A stretch of DNA of 64,000 nt from Paracoccus aminovorans (GCF_001546115.1 NZ_KQ955209.1:794018-858017), one strand, 5' to 3'. Shown: positions 16,907 to 26,329, counted from the stretch's first letter. Translations and numbers: made by a program. The notes: generated from the letters alone by a model not told the origin.

Positions 16907-17800
16907 ATGCGCGCCTTGCCGCATCTGACCTATCTGCAGGCCTTCGACGCCGCCGCCCGCCATCTCAGCTTCAGCAAGGCGGCCGAGGAACTGAACTGCA
17001 CGCAGTCGGCGATCAGCCAGCGCATCCGGGCGCTTGAGCAATATCTGGGCCGGCCGCTGTTCCACCGCCTGCGCAACGGGCTGGAACTCAGCGAAGTCGG
17101 CCAGGCCTATCGCCCCGGGGTGGCCGAGGCGCTGGACGTGCTGGAGGCCGCGACGCAGGGGCTTGTCGGCGCGCGCGCGCGTCGGACCGTGACGGTCTCG
17201 GCGCCGATCTCCTTCGCTTCGATCTGGCTCTCGGCCGAGATGCACCGCTTCCACGCCCTGAATCCGGATATCGAGGTGCGGGTCAACAGCACGATCTGGA
17301 CCGATCCCAATGTCGAACTGGCCGATCTCAGCATCGCCGTGGTGGACGAGGTCCAGTTGCGGCCCGAACTGACCCCCCTGCGGCGCGAGCGCATGGTGCT
17401 GGTCGCGCCGGCGGGAGAGCCGGGACCGGCCCAGGGCCAGCCGCTTGCGGAATGGATCAATGCGCGCCGCATGATCTATGTCCAGGGCAAGCACCAGCTT
17501 TGGGAACGCTGGGCGGATGCCAGCGGGACGGTGCTTGCGCCGCGGGTCGCACCGGTCAAGGTCGACAATGCGGCGACGGCGCTCGAAATGGTAGTAGGCT
17601 CCGGCGGCATCAGCGTCGTCTTCGGAACGCATTGCGATCCCTATCTCGCCGCCGGTCGGCTCAGCGCGCCGGCCGGGGCGGGACTCCCGACCTCGCTGGT
17701 GCATACCGTGGCGCTGACGCGGCCCAGCCCCTCGCCCTCCGTGCGCAAGTTTCACGCCTGGCTGGTCGCGGCGTTCGGCGCCGCCAGCGTCCCGGACTGA
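16907..17800 (+). CDS. LysR-family regulator, GcvA-like
   Basis: The ATG at 16907 gives 297 residues (a TTG four codons upstream is also possible, with AGGA at 16881). The N-terminal winged helix reads HLSFSKAAEELNCTQSAISQRIRALEQ, in which both halves match GcvA-type regulators. The remainder is a periplasmic-binding-like effector domain. It is divergent from the sarcosine-oxidase-like operon with a shared 117-base promoter region, the usual LysR arrangement. It is most likely an activator of soxBDAG responding to the amino-acid substrate. Confidence 0.88.
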   Translation: MRALPHLTYLQAFDAAARHLSFSKAAEELNCTQSAISQRIRALEQYLGRPLFHRLRNGLELSEVGQAYRPGVAEALDVLEAATQGLVGARARRTVTVSAPISFASIWLSAEMHRFHALNPDIEVRVNSTIWTDPNVELADLSIAVVDEVQLRPELTPLRRERMVLVAPAGEPGPAQGQPLAEWINARRMIYVQGKHQLWERWADASGTVLAPRVAPVKVDNAATALEMVVGSGGISVVFGTHCDPYLAAGRLSAPAGAGLPTSLVHTVALTRPSPSPSVRKFHAWLVAAFGAASVPD

Positions 17801-17846
17801 AACGCCACCGCGCTGGGTCATCGCCCTGCGTGATCCTGGCCGTTGC

Positions 17847-17882
17847 CGGCCTCCGGCGGGGGTATTTTTGCAACGGAGAAGA
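17847..17882 (+). repeat. Rhodobacterales-type intergenic repeat, copy 1
   Basis: The sequence CTCCGGCGGGGGTATTTTTG followed by CAACGGAGAAGA lies between the LysR stop and the purU stop. A related element occurs inverted upstream of purU at 18846-18873. Such CGGGGGTATTT...GAAG strings recur near gene ends in Rhodobacteraceae genomes; the function is unknown. Confidence 0.5.
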
Positions 17883-17928
17883 CATGCGCTGGGCAAGGGC
17901 GGCTCGATGGCCGCCCTGCGTGGGCTTT

Positions 17929-18813
17929 TCACCCCATGCGCTCGGAGGCATAGGACCCCGGGGAGGGCGGGAAGACGACGGTCTTGTTGCCGTTGAGGAA
18001 GACGCGGCGGTGGATATGGGCGTGGATGGCGCGGGCCAGGACCTGGCTTTCGACGTCGCGGCCCAGCGAGACATAGTCGTCGGGCGACTGGGCATGGGTG
18101 ACGCGGATGATGTCCTGCTCGATGATCGGGCCCTCGTCGAGATCCGCGGTCACGTAATGCGAGGTGGCGCCGATCAGCTTCACGCCGCGCTCGAAGGCCT
18201 GCTTGTAGGGATTGGCGCCCTTGAAGCTGGGCAGGAACGAGTGGTGGATGTTGATGATCCGCCCCGACATCGCCTTGCACATCTCGTCCGACAGGACCTG
18301 CATGTAGCGCGCCAGCACGATCAGCTCGGCGCCGGAATCGCGCACGATGCGCATCTGCTCGGCCTCGGCCTGCGGCTTGTTCTCCTTGGTGACCTTGATG
18401 CAGTGGAAGGGGATGTCGTGGTTCACCACCACCTTCTGATAGTCCATGTGGTTCGAGATCACCGCCACGATCTCGATCGGCAAGGCGCCGATGCGCCAGC
18501 GATACAGAAGGTCGTTCAGGCAATGGCCGAAGCGGCTGACCATGATCACGACCTTCATCTTCTCGGCCTCGTCATGGAAGGCCGAGACCATGCCGAAGGC
18601 CTTGGCGGTCTCGGCGAAATCGGCGCGCAGCTCCTCGAGGCCGACGCCCTCCTCGGACAGGAAGCTGACGCGCATGAAGAACTTGTCGTTCTCCATGTCG
18701 TCGAACTGGCTCGAGTCGGTGATGTTGCAGCCCTTCTCGGCAAGATAGCCCGAGATGGCGGCAACGATGCCCCGCGTCGTCGGGCAGGCTACGGTCAGGC
18801 AGTATTTGGTCAT
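17929..18813 (-). CDS. purU: formyltetrahydrofolate deformylase
   Basis: The ATG at 18813 gives 294 residues; the frame is open 16 codons further without a better start. The N-terminal ACT domain (residues about 4-85, TVACPTTRGIVAAISGYLAE) is followed by a formyltransferase-like catalytic domain. That domain shows NHMDYQ, LARYMQVLS, the NIHHSFLPSFKGANPY block with its catalytic His, and a conserved Asp in TADLDEGPIIEQD. PurU hydrolyses 10-formyl-THF to formate and THF, which recycles folate from C1 oxidation. With folD and the folate-dependent sarcosine-oxidase-like complex this forms a C1-disposal module. Confidence 0.96.
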   Translation of the reverse strand: MTKYCLTVACPTTRGIVAAISGYLAEKGCNITDSSQFDDMENDKFFMRVSFLSEEGVGLEELRADFAETAKAFGMVSAFHDEAEKMKVVIMVSRFGHCLNDLLYRWRIGALPIEIVAVISNHMDYQKVVVNHDIPFHCIKVTKENKPQAEAEQMRIVRDSGAELIVLARYMQVLSDEMCKAMSGRIINIHHSFLPSFKGANPYKQAFERGVKLIGATSHYVTADLDEGPIIEQDIIRVTHAQSPDDYVSLGRDVESQVLARAIHAHIHRRVFLNGNKTVVFPPSPGSYASERMG

Positions 18814-18845
18814 CGTGCTCTCCACTGTGCCCGGGCGGGGCCCGG

Positions 18846-18873
18846 CTTCTTTCTTGTGCAAATATCCCGGGGG
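18846..18873 (-). repeat. Rhodobacterales-type intergenic repeat, copy 2 (inverted)
   Basis: Read on the minus strand this is a CCCGGGATATTTGCACAAG string followed by AAAGAAG, similar to the copy at 17847-17882. It precedes the purU start by about 30 bases, so the two copies flank purU in opposite orientation. Confidence 0.45.
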
Positions 18874-18911
18874 AACGCGCCCGTGGCCCCACCCTGGGGC
18901 CGCGGGCGGGT

Positions 18912-18926
18912 GGGGGCAGAGCCCCC
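18912..18926. terminator. GC-rich hairpin downstream of folD
   Basis: GGGGGC pairs with GCCCCC around a three-base loop (18912-18926), just past the folD stop on the minus strand. The surrounding 18890-18943 is a Gly/Pro-codon-free GC-rich repeat block. It lacks a T-tract, so termination is only possible, not certain. Confidence 0.4.
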
Positions 18927-18940
18927 GGCCCCCGGCAATC

Positions 18941-19825
18941 TCAGCCGACCAGCTCGGGGTCGGGCAGCCCGTTCGCCCGGCAGCAGGCGGTCAGCGTATT
19001 GGCCAAGAGGCAGGCGATGGTCATCGGCCCGACGCCGCCCGGCACCGGGGTGATGGCGCCGGCGACCCGGGCCGCGCTGTCGAAGTCCACGTCGCCGACC
19101 AGCCGGGTGCGGCCGTCCTCCTCGATGCGGTTGATGCCGACGTCGATCACCGTGGCGCCGGGCTTGACCCAGTCGCCGGGGATCATCCGCGGCCGGCCGA
19201 CGGCGGCGACCAGGATGTCGGCGCTGCGGCAGACCTCGGCCAGGTTCTTCGTGCGGCTATGCGCGATGGTGACGGTGCAGCTCTCGCCCAGCAAGAGCTG
19301 CGCCATCGGCTTGCCGACGATGTTCGAGCGCCCGACCACGACCGCGTTCAGCCCCGAGAGATCGCCCAGCCGGTCGCGCAGCATCAAGAGGCAGCCCAGG
19401 GGCGTGCAGGGCACCATGCTCTTCTGCCCGGTGCCCAGAAGGCCCACGTTCAGGATGTGGAAGCCGTCGACGTCCTTTGCCGGATCGATGGCGTTGATCA
19501 CCGCCTCGGCATCCATATGCGCGGGCAGCGGCAGCTGCACCAGGATGCCATGCACCGCCGGGTCGGCGTTCAGTTTCCCGACCAGCGCCAGCAGCTCCGC
19601 CTGCCCGGTCTCGGCCGGCAGCTTGTGCTCCCAGGAGGCCATGCCGGCCTCGCGGGTCTGGATGCCCTTGTTCCGGACATAGACCTCCGAGGCCGGATCC
19701 TCGCCCACCAGCACCACCGCCAGCCCCGGCACGATCCCCCGCGCCGCAAGACCCGCAACCCCCGAGGCAACCCGACCGCGAACACCAGAAGAAAAAGACT
19801 TGCCGTCAATAAGTGTCGACGTCAT
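18941..19825 (-). CDS. folD: bifunctional methylene-THF dehydrogenase / methenyl-THF cyclohydrolase
   Basis: This 294-residue FolD has all family landmarks: the substrate segment [16 protein letters not shown] with the catalytic Tyr and Lys, [17 protein letters not shown], and the NADP-binding [17 protein letters not shown]. The conserved C-terminal [19 protein letters not shown] is also present. It interconverts 5,10-methylene-, methenyl- and 10-formyl-THF. Next to purU and the folate-linked sarcosine-oxidase-like operon, it would oxidise the C1 units released there. It may be a second, catabolic folD copy, as is common in methylamine- and glycine-betaine-using Rhodobacterales. Confidence 0.96.
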   Translation of the reverse strand: MTSTLIDGKSFSSGVRGRVASGVAGLAARGIVPGLAVVLVGEDPASEVYVRNKGIQTREAGMASWEHKLPAETGQAELLALVGKLNADPAVHGILVQLPLPAHMDAEAVINAIDPAKDVDGFHILNVGLLGTGQKSMVPCTPLGCLLMLRDRLGDLSGLNAVVVGRSNIVGKPMAQLLLGESCTVTIAHSRTKNLAEVCRSADILVAAVGRPRMIPGDWVKPGATVIDVGINRIEEDGRTRLVGDVDFDSAARVAGAITPVPGGVGPMTIACLLANTLTACCRANGLPDPELVG

Positions 19826-19833
19826 CCGACGGG

Positions 19834-21045
19834 CTATGCCCGGTATCGCTCGACCAGCGCTGCCAGCCGCTGCACTGCCGCGACCGCGGCCACGTGGTCC
19901 TGCGAGAAGTTCAGCCTGACGCTTCCAGCGGTATGCGGGCTGAACTCGGTTCCAGGGGTAACGATGACCCCGGCCTGCAAGCGCAGCGCCTTGACGAAAC
20001 GGTCTGGCGTGATGCTGAGCTGCGGCAGCCGTGGGAAAAGGTAGCTGCCGGCCTGCGGCAGGCGCGCGCTGCAGCCCTTGATTTGGCGAAACAGTCCGAC
20101 CAGGTCATCGCGGATCGCCTGATGCGCTTTGATCCGGTCCTCCATCCAGCCCGTGGGTTCGTCGAACCAGCTCCGCAGCACCGCCTGCGAATAGCCGGCC
20201 GCCCGCAGCGAGACGATGGCTTGCAGCCTTTCCATCCGCGCGATGATGGCAGTCGAGCCGAAGGCGACGCCCAGCCGATAGCCGCTGAGCGATTCCGTCT
20301 TGGATGGCCCCATGATGGTGACCACGTTCTCGGCATCGACCGCGGCCGCGCGCAGGTGGCTATAAGAGACGCCCGCATAGGTCAGCCGCGAATAAAGCTG
20401 GTCGACGATCACCGTGGCGCCGTATTTCCCGGCCAGGGCGGCGATCTGTGCAATCTCGGCAGCGGAATAAACGACGCCGGCCGGGTTGTTCGGGTTCGAG
20501 AACAGGAAAACCCGTGCGCCGGCCAGAAACGCATCCTCGAGTTGGTCCAGGTCGAGGCCGGCGCGGCTTTCATCCGCATCCTCGTAGGAAAGCCGGACCG
20601 GCAGCAACTCTCCCTCGAAGAATTCGACCAGCTTGCGATTCGCGAAATAGTCCGGCTGGACAATGGCGACCTTGTCGCCGCGCGAGACCGTCGCCGCCAC
20701 GGCAAGGAACAGCGCCCCCTGCGTGCCGGGCGTGATGATCAACCCGTTCTCGGCATCGACCGGGCTGCCGGTGAAGGCGGCCAGGCGCGGAGCCAGCAGC
20801 GCGCGAATGTCCATGCTGCCGCGATATTCCGTATAGGCCTGGCGTCCGCCCTGGGCCACGCCGTCCGAAAACAGCCCGAACGCCCCCGGCGTCGGCTCAT
20901 GCGCATCGACATCGCCATGCGAGAAATCGACCGGATGCCCCTTGAGGGCCTCGCCGAGCAGGAAGTCCGCCTCGGCCGATTGGCGCACCTCCTGTCCCGG
21001 GGCGTTATCCGTGCCAAGCCTGCTGAATTTTTCCGCGATACTCAT
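19834..21045 (-). CDS. PLP-dependent class I/II aminotransferase
   Basis: This 403-residue fold type I aminotransferase has NPNNPAG at 184-190, Asp215 and Tyr218 ([10 protein letters not shown]), the PLP-binding Lys249 in [13 protein letters not shown], and a C-terminal RLNFS motif with the carboxylate-binding Arg. It is divergent from a LysR gene (21146) across a 100-base promoter with a LysR-type dyad. It ends 8 bases before the folD start on the same strand, so folD could be co-transcribed. Amino donor and acceptor cannot be deduced; it resembles the large aspartate/aromatic aminotransferase group. Confidence 0.87.
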   Translation of the reverse strand: MSIAEKFSRLGTDNAPGQEVRQSAEADFLLGEALKGHPVDFSHGDVDAHEPTPGAFGLFSDGVAQGGRQAYTEYRGSMDIRALLAPRLAAFTGSPVDAENGLIITPGTQGALFLAVAATVSRGDKVAIVQPDYFANRKLVEFFEGELLPVRLSYEDADESRAGLDLDQLEDAFLAGARVFLFSNPNNPAGVVYSAAEIAQIAALAGKYGATVIVDQLYSRLTYAGVSYSHLRAAAVDAENVVTIMGPSKTESLSGYRLGVAFGSTAIIARMERLQAIVSLRAAGYSQAVLRSWFDEPTGWMEDRIKAHQAIRDDLVGLFRQIKGCSARLPQAGSYLFPRLPQLSITPDRFVKALRLQAGVIVTPGTEFSPHTAGSVRLNFSQDHVAAVAAVQRLAALVERYRA

Positions 21046-21115
21046 CGGCCAATCCTTTCATGTCGATTCCGCACAAGCCTAGCAAGCGAGAACACAAAGG
21101 CAAAAACGGCTTTTC

Positions 21116-21135
21116 ATACTTTCAAAAGATAGTAT
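21116..21135. promoter_or_regulatory. LysR-type dyad between aminotransferase and LysR genes
   Basis: ATACT at 21116-21120 is repeated inverted as AGTAT at 21131-21135 with a 10-base AT-rich spacer. This matches the T-N11-A style of LysR boxes. It lies 10 bases before the LysR start and about 70 bases before the aminotransferase start, so it is a plausible autoregulatory/activator site. Confidence 0.5.
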
Positions 21136-21145
21136 TTCCATCTTC

Positions 21146-22018
21146 ATGGATATGCGTTTTCTGGAAAGCTTCATCATGGTCGCGGATTGCGGCTCGATCG
21201 CCGAGGCGGCGCGACGGCTGAACATGACCCCCGCAGCCCTGGCCCAACGCCTGCGAGCCCTGGAAAGCGAACTGGGTCATGTCCTGGTCACTCGCAATGG
21301 CCGTGTAGTCCAGCCCACCACCGAGGGGCTGGCGATCCTGGACCAGGCTCGGGCGCTGGTGCAGGGGACACGCGATCTTCGGGCGCTGGCGGCCAATGGC
21401 GTGCCGGCCGGGCAGTTGCGACTGGGCGCAACCGCGACCTCGCTGACCGGCCTGATGCCGACCATTCTGACGCGGCTCAGCGCCGAGTATCCCGCGATCG
21501 AATATTTCGTCCAACCCGGCTCCTCGGTCGACCTGTATCACCGCGTGGTCGACGGCCAGCTCGACGCGGCGATCATCGTGCAGCCGCAATTTGCCATTCC
21601 GAAGGCGACCGACTGGCTGACCATTCGCAACGAGCCGCTGGTGTTCATCGCTTCGGAGCGCGCACCGGAACTAGAGCCGCATGCCCTGCTGCGGCAATGC
21701 CGCTTCATCCGCTATGACCGCAATCAGTGGGGCGGGCAGATCGTCGACCGCTACCTGATCGAGAACGGGCTGGTGGTGCAGGAATGGCTGGAGCTTGATG
21801 CACTGGACGCGATCGCGGCGCATGTCGACTGCGACCTCGGCGTTTCGATCGTCCCCGACTGGGCACCGCCCTGGCCGGCCGGGCTTCGGTTGCGCAAGCT
21901 GCCACTGGAATTCCGGGACACGCGCAGGACCGGGGTGATCTGGCGTCGGTCCGGCCCTCGCGCGCCCGCGATCACCGCTTTTGTCAAGGCTTGCGCCAAG
22001 GGCATTCGCCCGCTCTAG
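21146..22018 (+). CDS. LysR-family transcriptional regulator
   Basis: This is a 290-residue LysR protein. The N-terminal helix-turn-helix is clear (CGSIAEAARRLNMTPAALAQRLRALE), and the rest is the two-lobed effector domain starting about residue 88 (QLRLGATATSLTGLMPTIL). It is divergent from the 19834-21045 aminotransferase and probably regulates it. It closely resembles the style of the LysR at 33268-34179 (shared TSLTGLMPTIL / TSLTGLVPFAT segment), so the two may be distant paralogues. Confidence 0.88.
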   Translation: MDMRFLESFIMVADCGSIAEAARRLNMTPAALAQRLRALESELGHVLVTRNGRVVQPTTEGLAILDQARALVQGTRDLRALAANGVPAGQLRLGATATSLTGLMPTILTRLSAEYPAIEYFVQPGSSVDLYHRVVDGQLDAAIIVQPQFAIPKATDWLTIRNEPLVFIASERAPELEPHALLRQCRFIRYDRNQWGGQIVDRYLIENGLVVQEWLELDALDAIAAHVDCDLGVSIVPDWAPPWPAGLRLRKLPLEFRDTRRTGVIWRRSGPRAPAITAFVKACAKGIRPL

Positions 22019-22521
22019 GTATGCGCAAGGTCATTCCCTAACTCCTGCCCCGTAGCTGCGCGATAGTACGCACCGCCGCCGGTGCGGTGCTTGGCTAATC
22101 GTGTTGTCGCGTGAGACAAAAGCAGGTGACGGCCTAGCATCAGCACTTCGATCACCTGTTTCAGATGCCTCGCAGAGCCGCATGAAGATCACCCGGCGCG
22201 AGGCGACGCCAGCCAGCAGGGGGAGACCCGCTTGCCGATCAGTGACACCCTCCTGGATGGTGGTGTGCAGGAGGAGTAGAGGCGCAGCACAGACGATTGC
22301 CGCCTCGAAAGATGGCGGGCGGGACGGACGGTGCCACCCGGCGTCGCCAAGGCAGGGTCCAAGCAAGCAGCGGGGCGGCGACGTCGATCAGTTCCGTATG
22401 ACGGATCACCTGCCCGAAACCGTGCCAACAAGGACGGCCTCACAAAGGCCGCCCGCCAAGCAGCGCGAAACGGGCGGACATCCGGCCTGATCACCACACG
22501 CCCTGCGTTGCTGCGGACAGA
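22019..22521. other. 503-bp interval without a recognisable gene
   Basis: This stretch lies between the LysR stop and the ggt stop. Short overlapping frames are present on both strands, but none has a recognisable motif, a good ribosome site or a convincing codon pattern. A weak hairpin near 22433-22456 could end the ggt transcript. It may be a decayed gene or insertion remnant adjoining the IS region to the right. Confidence 0.4.
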
Positions 22522-24327
22522 TCAGCGGCCGATGGCGATCCCCTCGCGTCGCGGATCGGCGCCGCCGGTCAACCCGTCCGGACCAATGGCGATGGCTTGC
22601 AGGCCCGAGGTCAGTTCCGTTTCCTTCACCTCGAATCCGATCCGGGCCAAGGTGTCGGTCAGAGCGGCAGGCAGGCCGGGTTCGACATCCATCGGCCCGA
22701 AGCGGTTGACGATATTGGGCAGTGCCACAGCCTGCTGAACGTCCATGCCCCAGTCCAGGTGCGCGATAATGGCCTTGGCGACATAGCCGATGATCCGGCT
22801 GCCCCCGGGCGAGCCGACGACCAGCACCGGCTTGCCGTTCTTCAGCACAATGGTCGGCGCCATCGAGGATCGCGGCCGCTTGCCCGGCGCCACGGCATTG
22901 GCGATGGGCCAGCCATCGGCGTCATGGGTCTCGAAGCTGAAATCGGTCAGTTCGTTGTTCAGCAGAAAGCCATGTGCCATCACCCGCGATCCGAAGCCGT
23001 TCTCGATGGTGGTGGTCATCGACAGTGCGTTGCCGTCGCCGTCCACAATGGAGATATGCGTGGTCGAGGGCAGTTCCAGCGAGGTATCCGCGCCCCACAG
23101 TCTTGCGTGATCCCAGCCGGGTCGGCCGGCGCTGACCTCGGGCAGGGCATCGTCACCGGCCAGAAGCTTGCCCCGCTCGGCCAGATAGGCGGGGTCGATC
23201 AGTCCCTGTGTCGGCATCGGCACATGCTCGGGATCGGCCATGTAGCGCCCCCGGTCGGCGAAGGCCAGACGCGAGGCATCGCCGATCAGCCGCCAGCTTT
23301 CGGGGCTTTCGGCCCCCAGCGAGGCCAGATCGTAGCCGCCCAGCATGCCAAGGATCTGCCCCACGGTCAGCCCGCCCGAGGACGGCGGTCCCATGCCGCA
23401 CACGTCGTGGTCGCGATATTCGACGCAGACCGCCGGACGCTCGACCACCCGATAACCGGCCAGATCGGCCATGGACAGCAGGCCGGGATTGTCCGCCGCC
23501 CCGCGCACGGCGGCGGCGATGCCCTCGGCGATCTCGCCCTTATAGAAGCCGTCGGCTCCTTCGGCCGCCAGCTTGCGCAGGGTCGCGGCATAGGCCGGGT
23601 TCTTCAGCGTCGCGCCTGCTGCGACGGGCTGGCCACCGGGAAAGAAATAGCCGGTCGTCGCCGGATCCGCCTGCAGCGCCTCGCCTTCGGCCGCGACCAG
23701 CTCAGCCAGCCGGGGCGAGACGATGAAGCCCTCGTCCGCCAGCCGGACCGCGGTATCGAACAGCCCGGCCCAGTTGGTGCGACCCCATCGGCGATGCGCC
23801 TCCCCCAGCAGTGCGGGCGTTCCCGGCGTACCGACCGAGCGGCCGCCGACCACCGCCGCCATGAACTCCAGTGGCTGGCCCTGATCGTCCTGGAACAGCG
23901 TAGGCGTGGCGGCCATGGGCGCGGTCTCGCGCGCGTCGAGCGTGGTCAGTTTCCCTGTCGCCGCGTCATACCAGACCAGGAACGCCCCGCCGCCAAGGCC
24001 GGAACTTTGCGGCTCGACCAATCCCAGCACGGTCTGCACAGCGACCATCGCATCCGCCGCGCTGCCGCCGGCCTCCAGCACCCGCGCGCCGGCCTCGACC
24101 GCCTGCGGATGCGCTGCCGTTACCATCCAGTCCTGCGCTGCGACCGGGCGGCCCTCGGCCTTGGTCGTCAGCGCGGCCCGTGCCGCCTCGTCCAGCGGGC
24201 CGAAGCTTTCAGCAGCGACGCCCGCCGCGGCATCCGCCTCGGGTGCGACCGCGTCGGTCGCCTGTTGGGCCATCCCCGAGACGGTGCTACCCAGAAGCAG
24301 CGCCACTGCCAGACCTGTGCGTGTCAT
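22522..24327 (-). CDS. ggt: gamma-glutamyltransferase
   Basis: The ATG at 24327 gives 601 residues with a Sec signal peptide (cleavage near MAQQ, residue 21). The substrate-binding Arg lies in DARETAP at 131-137. The autocatalytic site is in STTHISIVD at 421-429, where Thr422 corresponds to the nucleophile that becomes the N-terminus of the small subunit. GSPGGSRII near the end forms the gamma-glutamyl pocket. The enzyme is periplasmic and hydrolyses glutathione and other gamma-glutamyl compounds. It stands alone, between an unexplained interval and IS66 debris, and no dedicated regulator was seen. Confidence 0.93.
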   Translation of the reverse strand: MTRTGLAVALLLGSTVSGMAQQATDAVAPEADAAAGVAAESFGPLDEAARAALTTKAEGRPVAAQDWMVTAAHPQAVEAGARVLEAGGSAADAMVAVQTVLGLVEPQSSGLGGGAFLVWYDAATGKLTTLDARETAPMAATPTLFQDDQGQPLEFMAAVVGGRSVGTPGTPALLGEAHRRWGRTNWAGLFDTAVRLADEGFIVSPRLAELVAAEGEALQADPATTGYFFPGGQPVAAGATLKNPAYAATLRKLAAEGADGFYKGEIAEGIAAAVRGAADNPGLLSMADLAGYRVVERPAVCVEYRDHDVCGMGPPSSGGLTVGQILGMLGGYDLASLGAESPESWRLIGDASRLAFADRGRYMADPEHVPMPTQGLIDPAYLAERGKLLAGDDALPEVSAGRPGWDHARLWGADTSLELPSTTHISIVDGDGNALSMTTTIENGFGSRVMAHGFLLNNELTDFSFETHDADGWPIANAVAPGKRPRSSMAPTIVLKNGKPVLVVGSPGGSRIIGYVAKAIIAHLDWGMDVQQAVALPNIVNRFGPMDVEPGLPAALTDTLARIGFEVKETELTSGLQAIAIGPDGLTGGADPRREGIAIGR

Positions 24328-24484
24328 TTCCACCCTCCTTGCTGATGAGGCTAGTGTGATCCGCGCGCGCCATCGGTGCAACTCAAGGGATATCAGCGGC
24401 TGCAGGGTCTCGATGTTTGATCCGGGGATTACAACGCCGTTGATTTTTGTCGTAATGGGACTTCCACGACGAATAGGACAAGAC

Positions 24485-24770
24485 GTAATCCGCGGCTTCC
24501 TGCGAGGCGCTCGACCGCACCAGTGCGCTTTATGATATCGTGTAGGAGACCGGTCGTCCCCTCGATGTCCGTCTCGTCGCGCGCCGGAAGCACAGTGCCC
24601 CGAAGTCGAGGCCTTCTTCGCCTAGTCGGAGCGGCAGTTCCCGCGGATTCCCAGCAAGGGTGCTTGGTCAAGGCCTTGCGTTACGGGCTGAGCCGCCGGA
24701 GCGCCCCCAGCCTGCTCTTGTCCGATGGGCGCGTGGGTGTCGACACGGATGTTGTTGAACAGTCCCTTTC
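24485..24770 (+). pseudogene. IS66-family transposase (TnpC) fragment, left piece
   Basis: Translation in shifting plus-strand frames matches the C-terminal third of IS66 TnpC. The pieces are EALDRTSALYDIV at about 24506, then VEAFFA-stop-SERQFPRIPSKG at about 24609, then after a frameshift VKALRYGLSRRSAPSLLLSD ending in VDTDVVEQSL. The last corresponds to the IDNNAAERAL box. In-frame stops and frameshifts make it non-functional. The fragment ends where the IS110-type element begins, so that insertion may have cut it. Confidence 0.65.
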
Positions 24771-26200
24771 TCAGACCTTGTTCGGTTTTGGCGGCTTGTT
24801 TCTCCACGTTTGGGCCATGCGGGCATAGGCCGCCTCCGCCTGCGCGACGAGTTCCATCTCTCGGTGACGAATTTCCTTGATCCAATAGTCGTGGCCCGGA
24901 CCTGCTGGTCCATGAGCCCGTGGGGCACCGGCGCGCAACTCGAGTTTCCGCATCTTCATCGCGACGAAGGCCGGTCGCGCCCATCGATAGGGGGCCTCCT
25001 TTGTGAGCAGCTGCCAGATCAACGCTGCAATCTTGCGCGCGGTCGCGACGGCGGCGACGTTGTGCCCCTTGCGATCCTTGATCCGGAGAAAGAAGGCCCG
25101 CAACGGCCCCGGCACGGAAGCGGCCGACCAAGCGGCCTCTATCAGCATGGTGCGCCCGATCGTATTCCCTTGCTTCGAGATCCGACCATGGATGGCGCCG
25201 CGTTCGCCAGACTGCCGGATCCGGGGTGTCAGCCCGAAATAGCTTGCGAGACGATCGGGTGCGGAGAAGCGGGAGATGTCGCCGATCGCGGCAATGACCG
25301 CGGTGGCGACCGCAACATTGATGCCGGCTATGCTCATCAACTTGCGCATGCGGCTGTCGTCGAGCGCGATACCCGCCAGTGCCTGATCCAGTTTCGCCAG
25401 CTTCCCTTCCAGCCAGTCCAGTTCATCCAGATGCCTGATAAGCAGATCGCGCTCCGCCTTCGGCAGCGGTGCCGAGGCCAGCCATCGCCTGCCGCCTTTG
25501 CCGAACAGGTGTCCGGCATATTTGGCGACGAGGTTCGCATGCAGGACAGCCTGGACCCGGCTCTTGACCCGGCGGATCGATCTCACCGCCGCTGCGCGTT
25601 CGGAAACGAGGCGCCGCAGATTCAGCGTCCGGTCATCTGCGGCCCAGACCTCCGGCAGGAAGCCTGCGGCATGAAGTTTCGCCAGGATTCTGGCGTCCAC
25701 CTTGTCGGTCTTGACCCGCGCATGGGCGATGGCCTTCACCTGCAGCGGGTTTGCGATGACGACCCGCGCCACAAAAGGTGTCAGAAGCCTGACGATGGCC
25801 GCAGTATTGCCCGTCGCCTCCAGAACGACCTCGTCATCCGGACGCAGGGTCTGTCCGAAAACCACCACCGCGTCATGATCAAGATCGATCCTGACATCTG
25901 TCGTGCTTCCATCCTCAAGGATCGCAACCTGCGCGAAGCTTCGATGAACATCCATTCCTATGGATCGCATGCAAAATCCTCCCTGTTGCCGATGGAGGAG
26001 TGCGCGGGCTGTGCGACATCTACGGATACGCGCTCACAGCGCAGACGGGATAGTCGCAGGGGCGGCCAGATAACAACGCGAGCTCGCAGCTCAAAGTCAA
26101 TTCGGCCTGCCCGCTTCTTCGCACTCCGACGCCCCTGTCCCGACACGGCAACTCTACCATGACCAGGTCAGAGTCGCGTGCTGTTCGATGGGCGCCGAGA
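24770..26200 (-). mobile_element. IS110-type insertion sequence (limits approximate)
   Basis: The element is defined by the transposase at 24771-25970 plus about 230 bases upstream (25971-26200), which hold no gene and would be the expected place for the bridge RNA and left end. IS66 fragments lie on both sides, suggesting insertion into an IS66 relic. Without terminal repeats the borders cannot be fixed by eye. Confidence 0.55.
24771..25970 (-). CDS. IS110-family transposase
   Basis: This intact 399-residue protein begins MRSIGMDVHRSF with the first Asp of the DEDD motif (Asp7). LEATGN and KTDKVDARILAKLH supply the next acidic residues of the RuvC-like N-terminal domain. The C-terminal transposase_20 region contains IAGINVAVATAVIAAIGD and SYFGLTPRIRQSG, and the conserved Ser-bearing HGRISKQGNTIGRTMLIEAAW. 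IS110 elements move through a bridge RNA encoded in their non-coding ends and usually lack terminal inverted repeats. The gene is complete, so the element could still be mobile. Confidence 0.95.
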   Translation of the reverse strand: MRSIGMDVHRSFAQVAILEDGSTTDVRIDLDHDAVVVFGQTLRPDDEVVLEATGNTAAIVRLLTPFVARVVIANPLQVKAIAHARVKTDKVDARILAKLHAAGFLPEVWAADDRTLNLRRLVSERAAAVRSIRRVKSRVQAVLHANLVAKYAGHLFGKGGRRWLASAPLPKAERDLLIRHLDELDWLEGKLAKLDQALAGIALDDSRMRKLMSIAGINVAVATAVIAAIGDISRFSAPDRLASYFGLTPRIRQSGERGAIHGRISKQGNTIGRTMLIEAAWSAASVPGPLRAFFLRIKDRKGHNVAAVATARKIAALIWQLLTKEAPYRWARPAFVAMKMRKLELRAGAPRAHGPAGPGHDYWIKEIRHREMELVAQAEAAYARMAQTWRNKPPKPNKV

Positions 26201-26204
26201 ACAG

Positions 26205-26325
26205 CATGCCCGATAACAACCCCGCCGAACGCGCCCCGCGCCCGATCGGCGTCGGGCGCGGCAACCGCTTTTCGCCGGGGCGGATACCGGAGCCGAAGCA
26301 CTGGCCCGCGCCATGACCATCATCG
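26205..26325 (+). pseudogene. IS66 TnpC C-terminal fragment
   Basis: From 26207 the plus strand reads MPDNNPAERAPRPIGVGRGN, the catalytic C-terminal box of IS66 transposases. After a one-base frameshift it continues FAGADTGAEALARAMTIIET. The piece is short and frameshifted, hence a relic. It repeats the same box that is present in the left fragment (24485-24770), so it comes from a different IS66 copy. Confidence 0.65.
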
Positions 26326-26329
26326 AGAC

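Noticed and set aside
22597..24345. 582-codon plus-strand frame opposite ggt
   Set aside because: Antisense shadow of the gamma-glutamyltransferase gene, without any motif.
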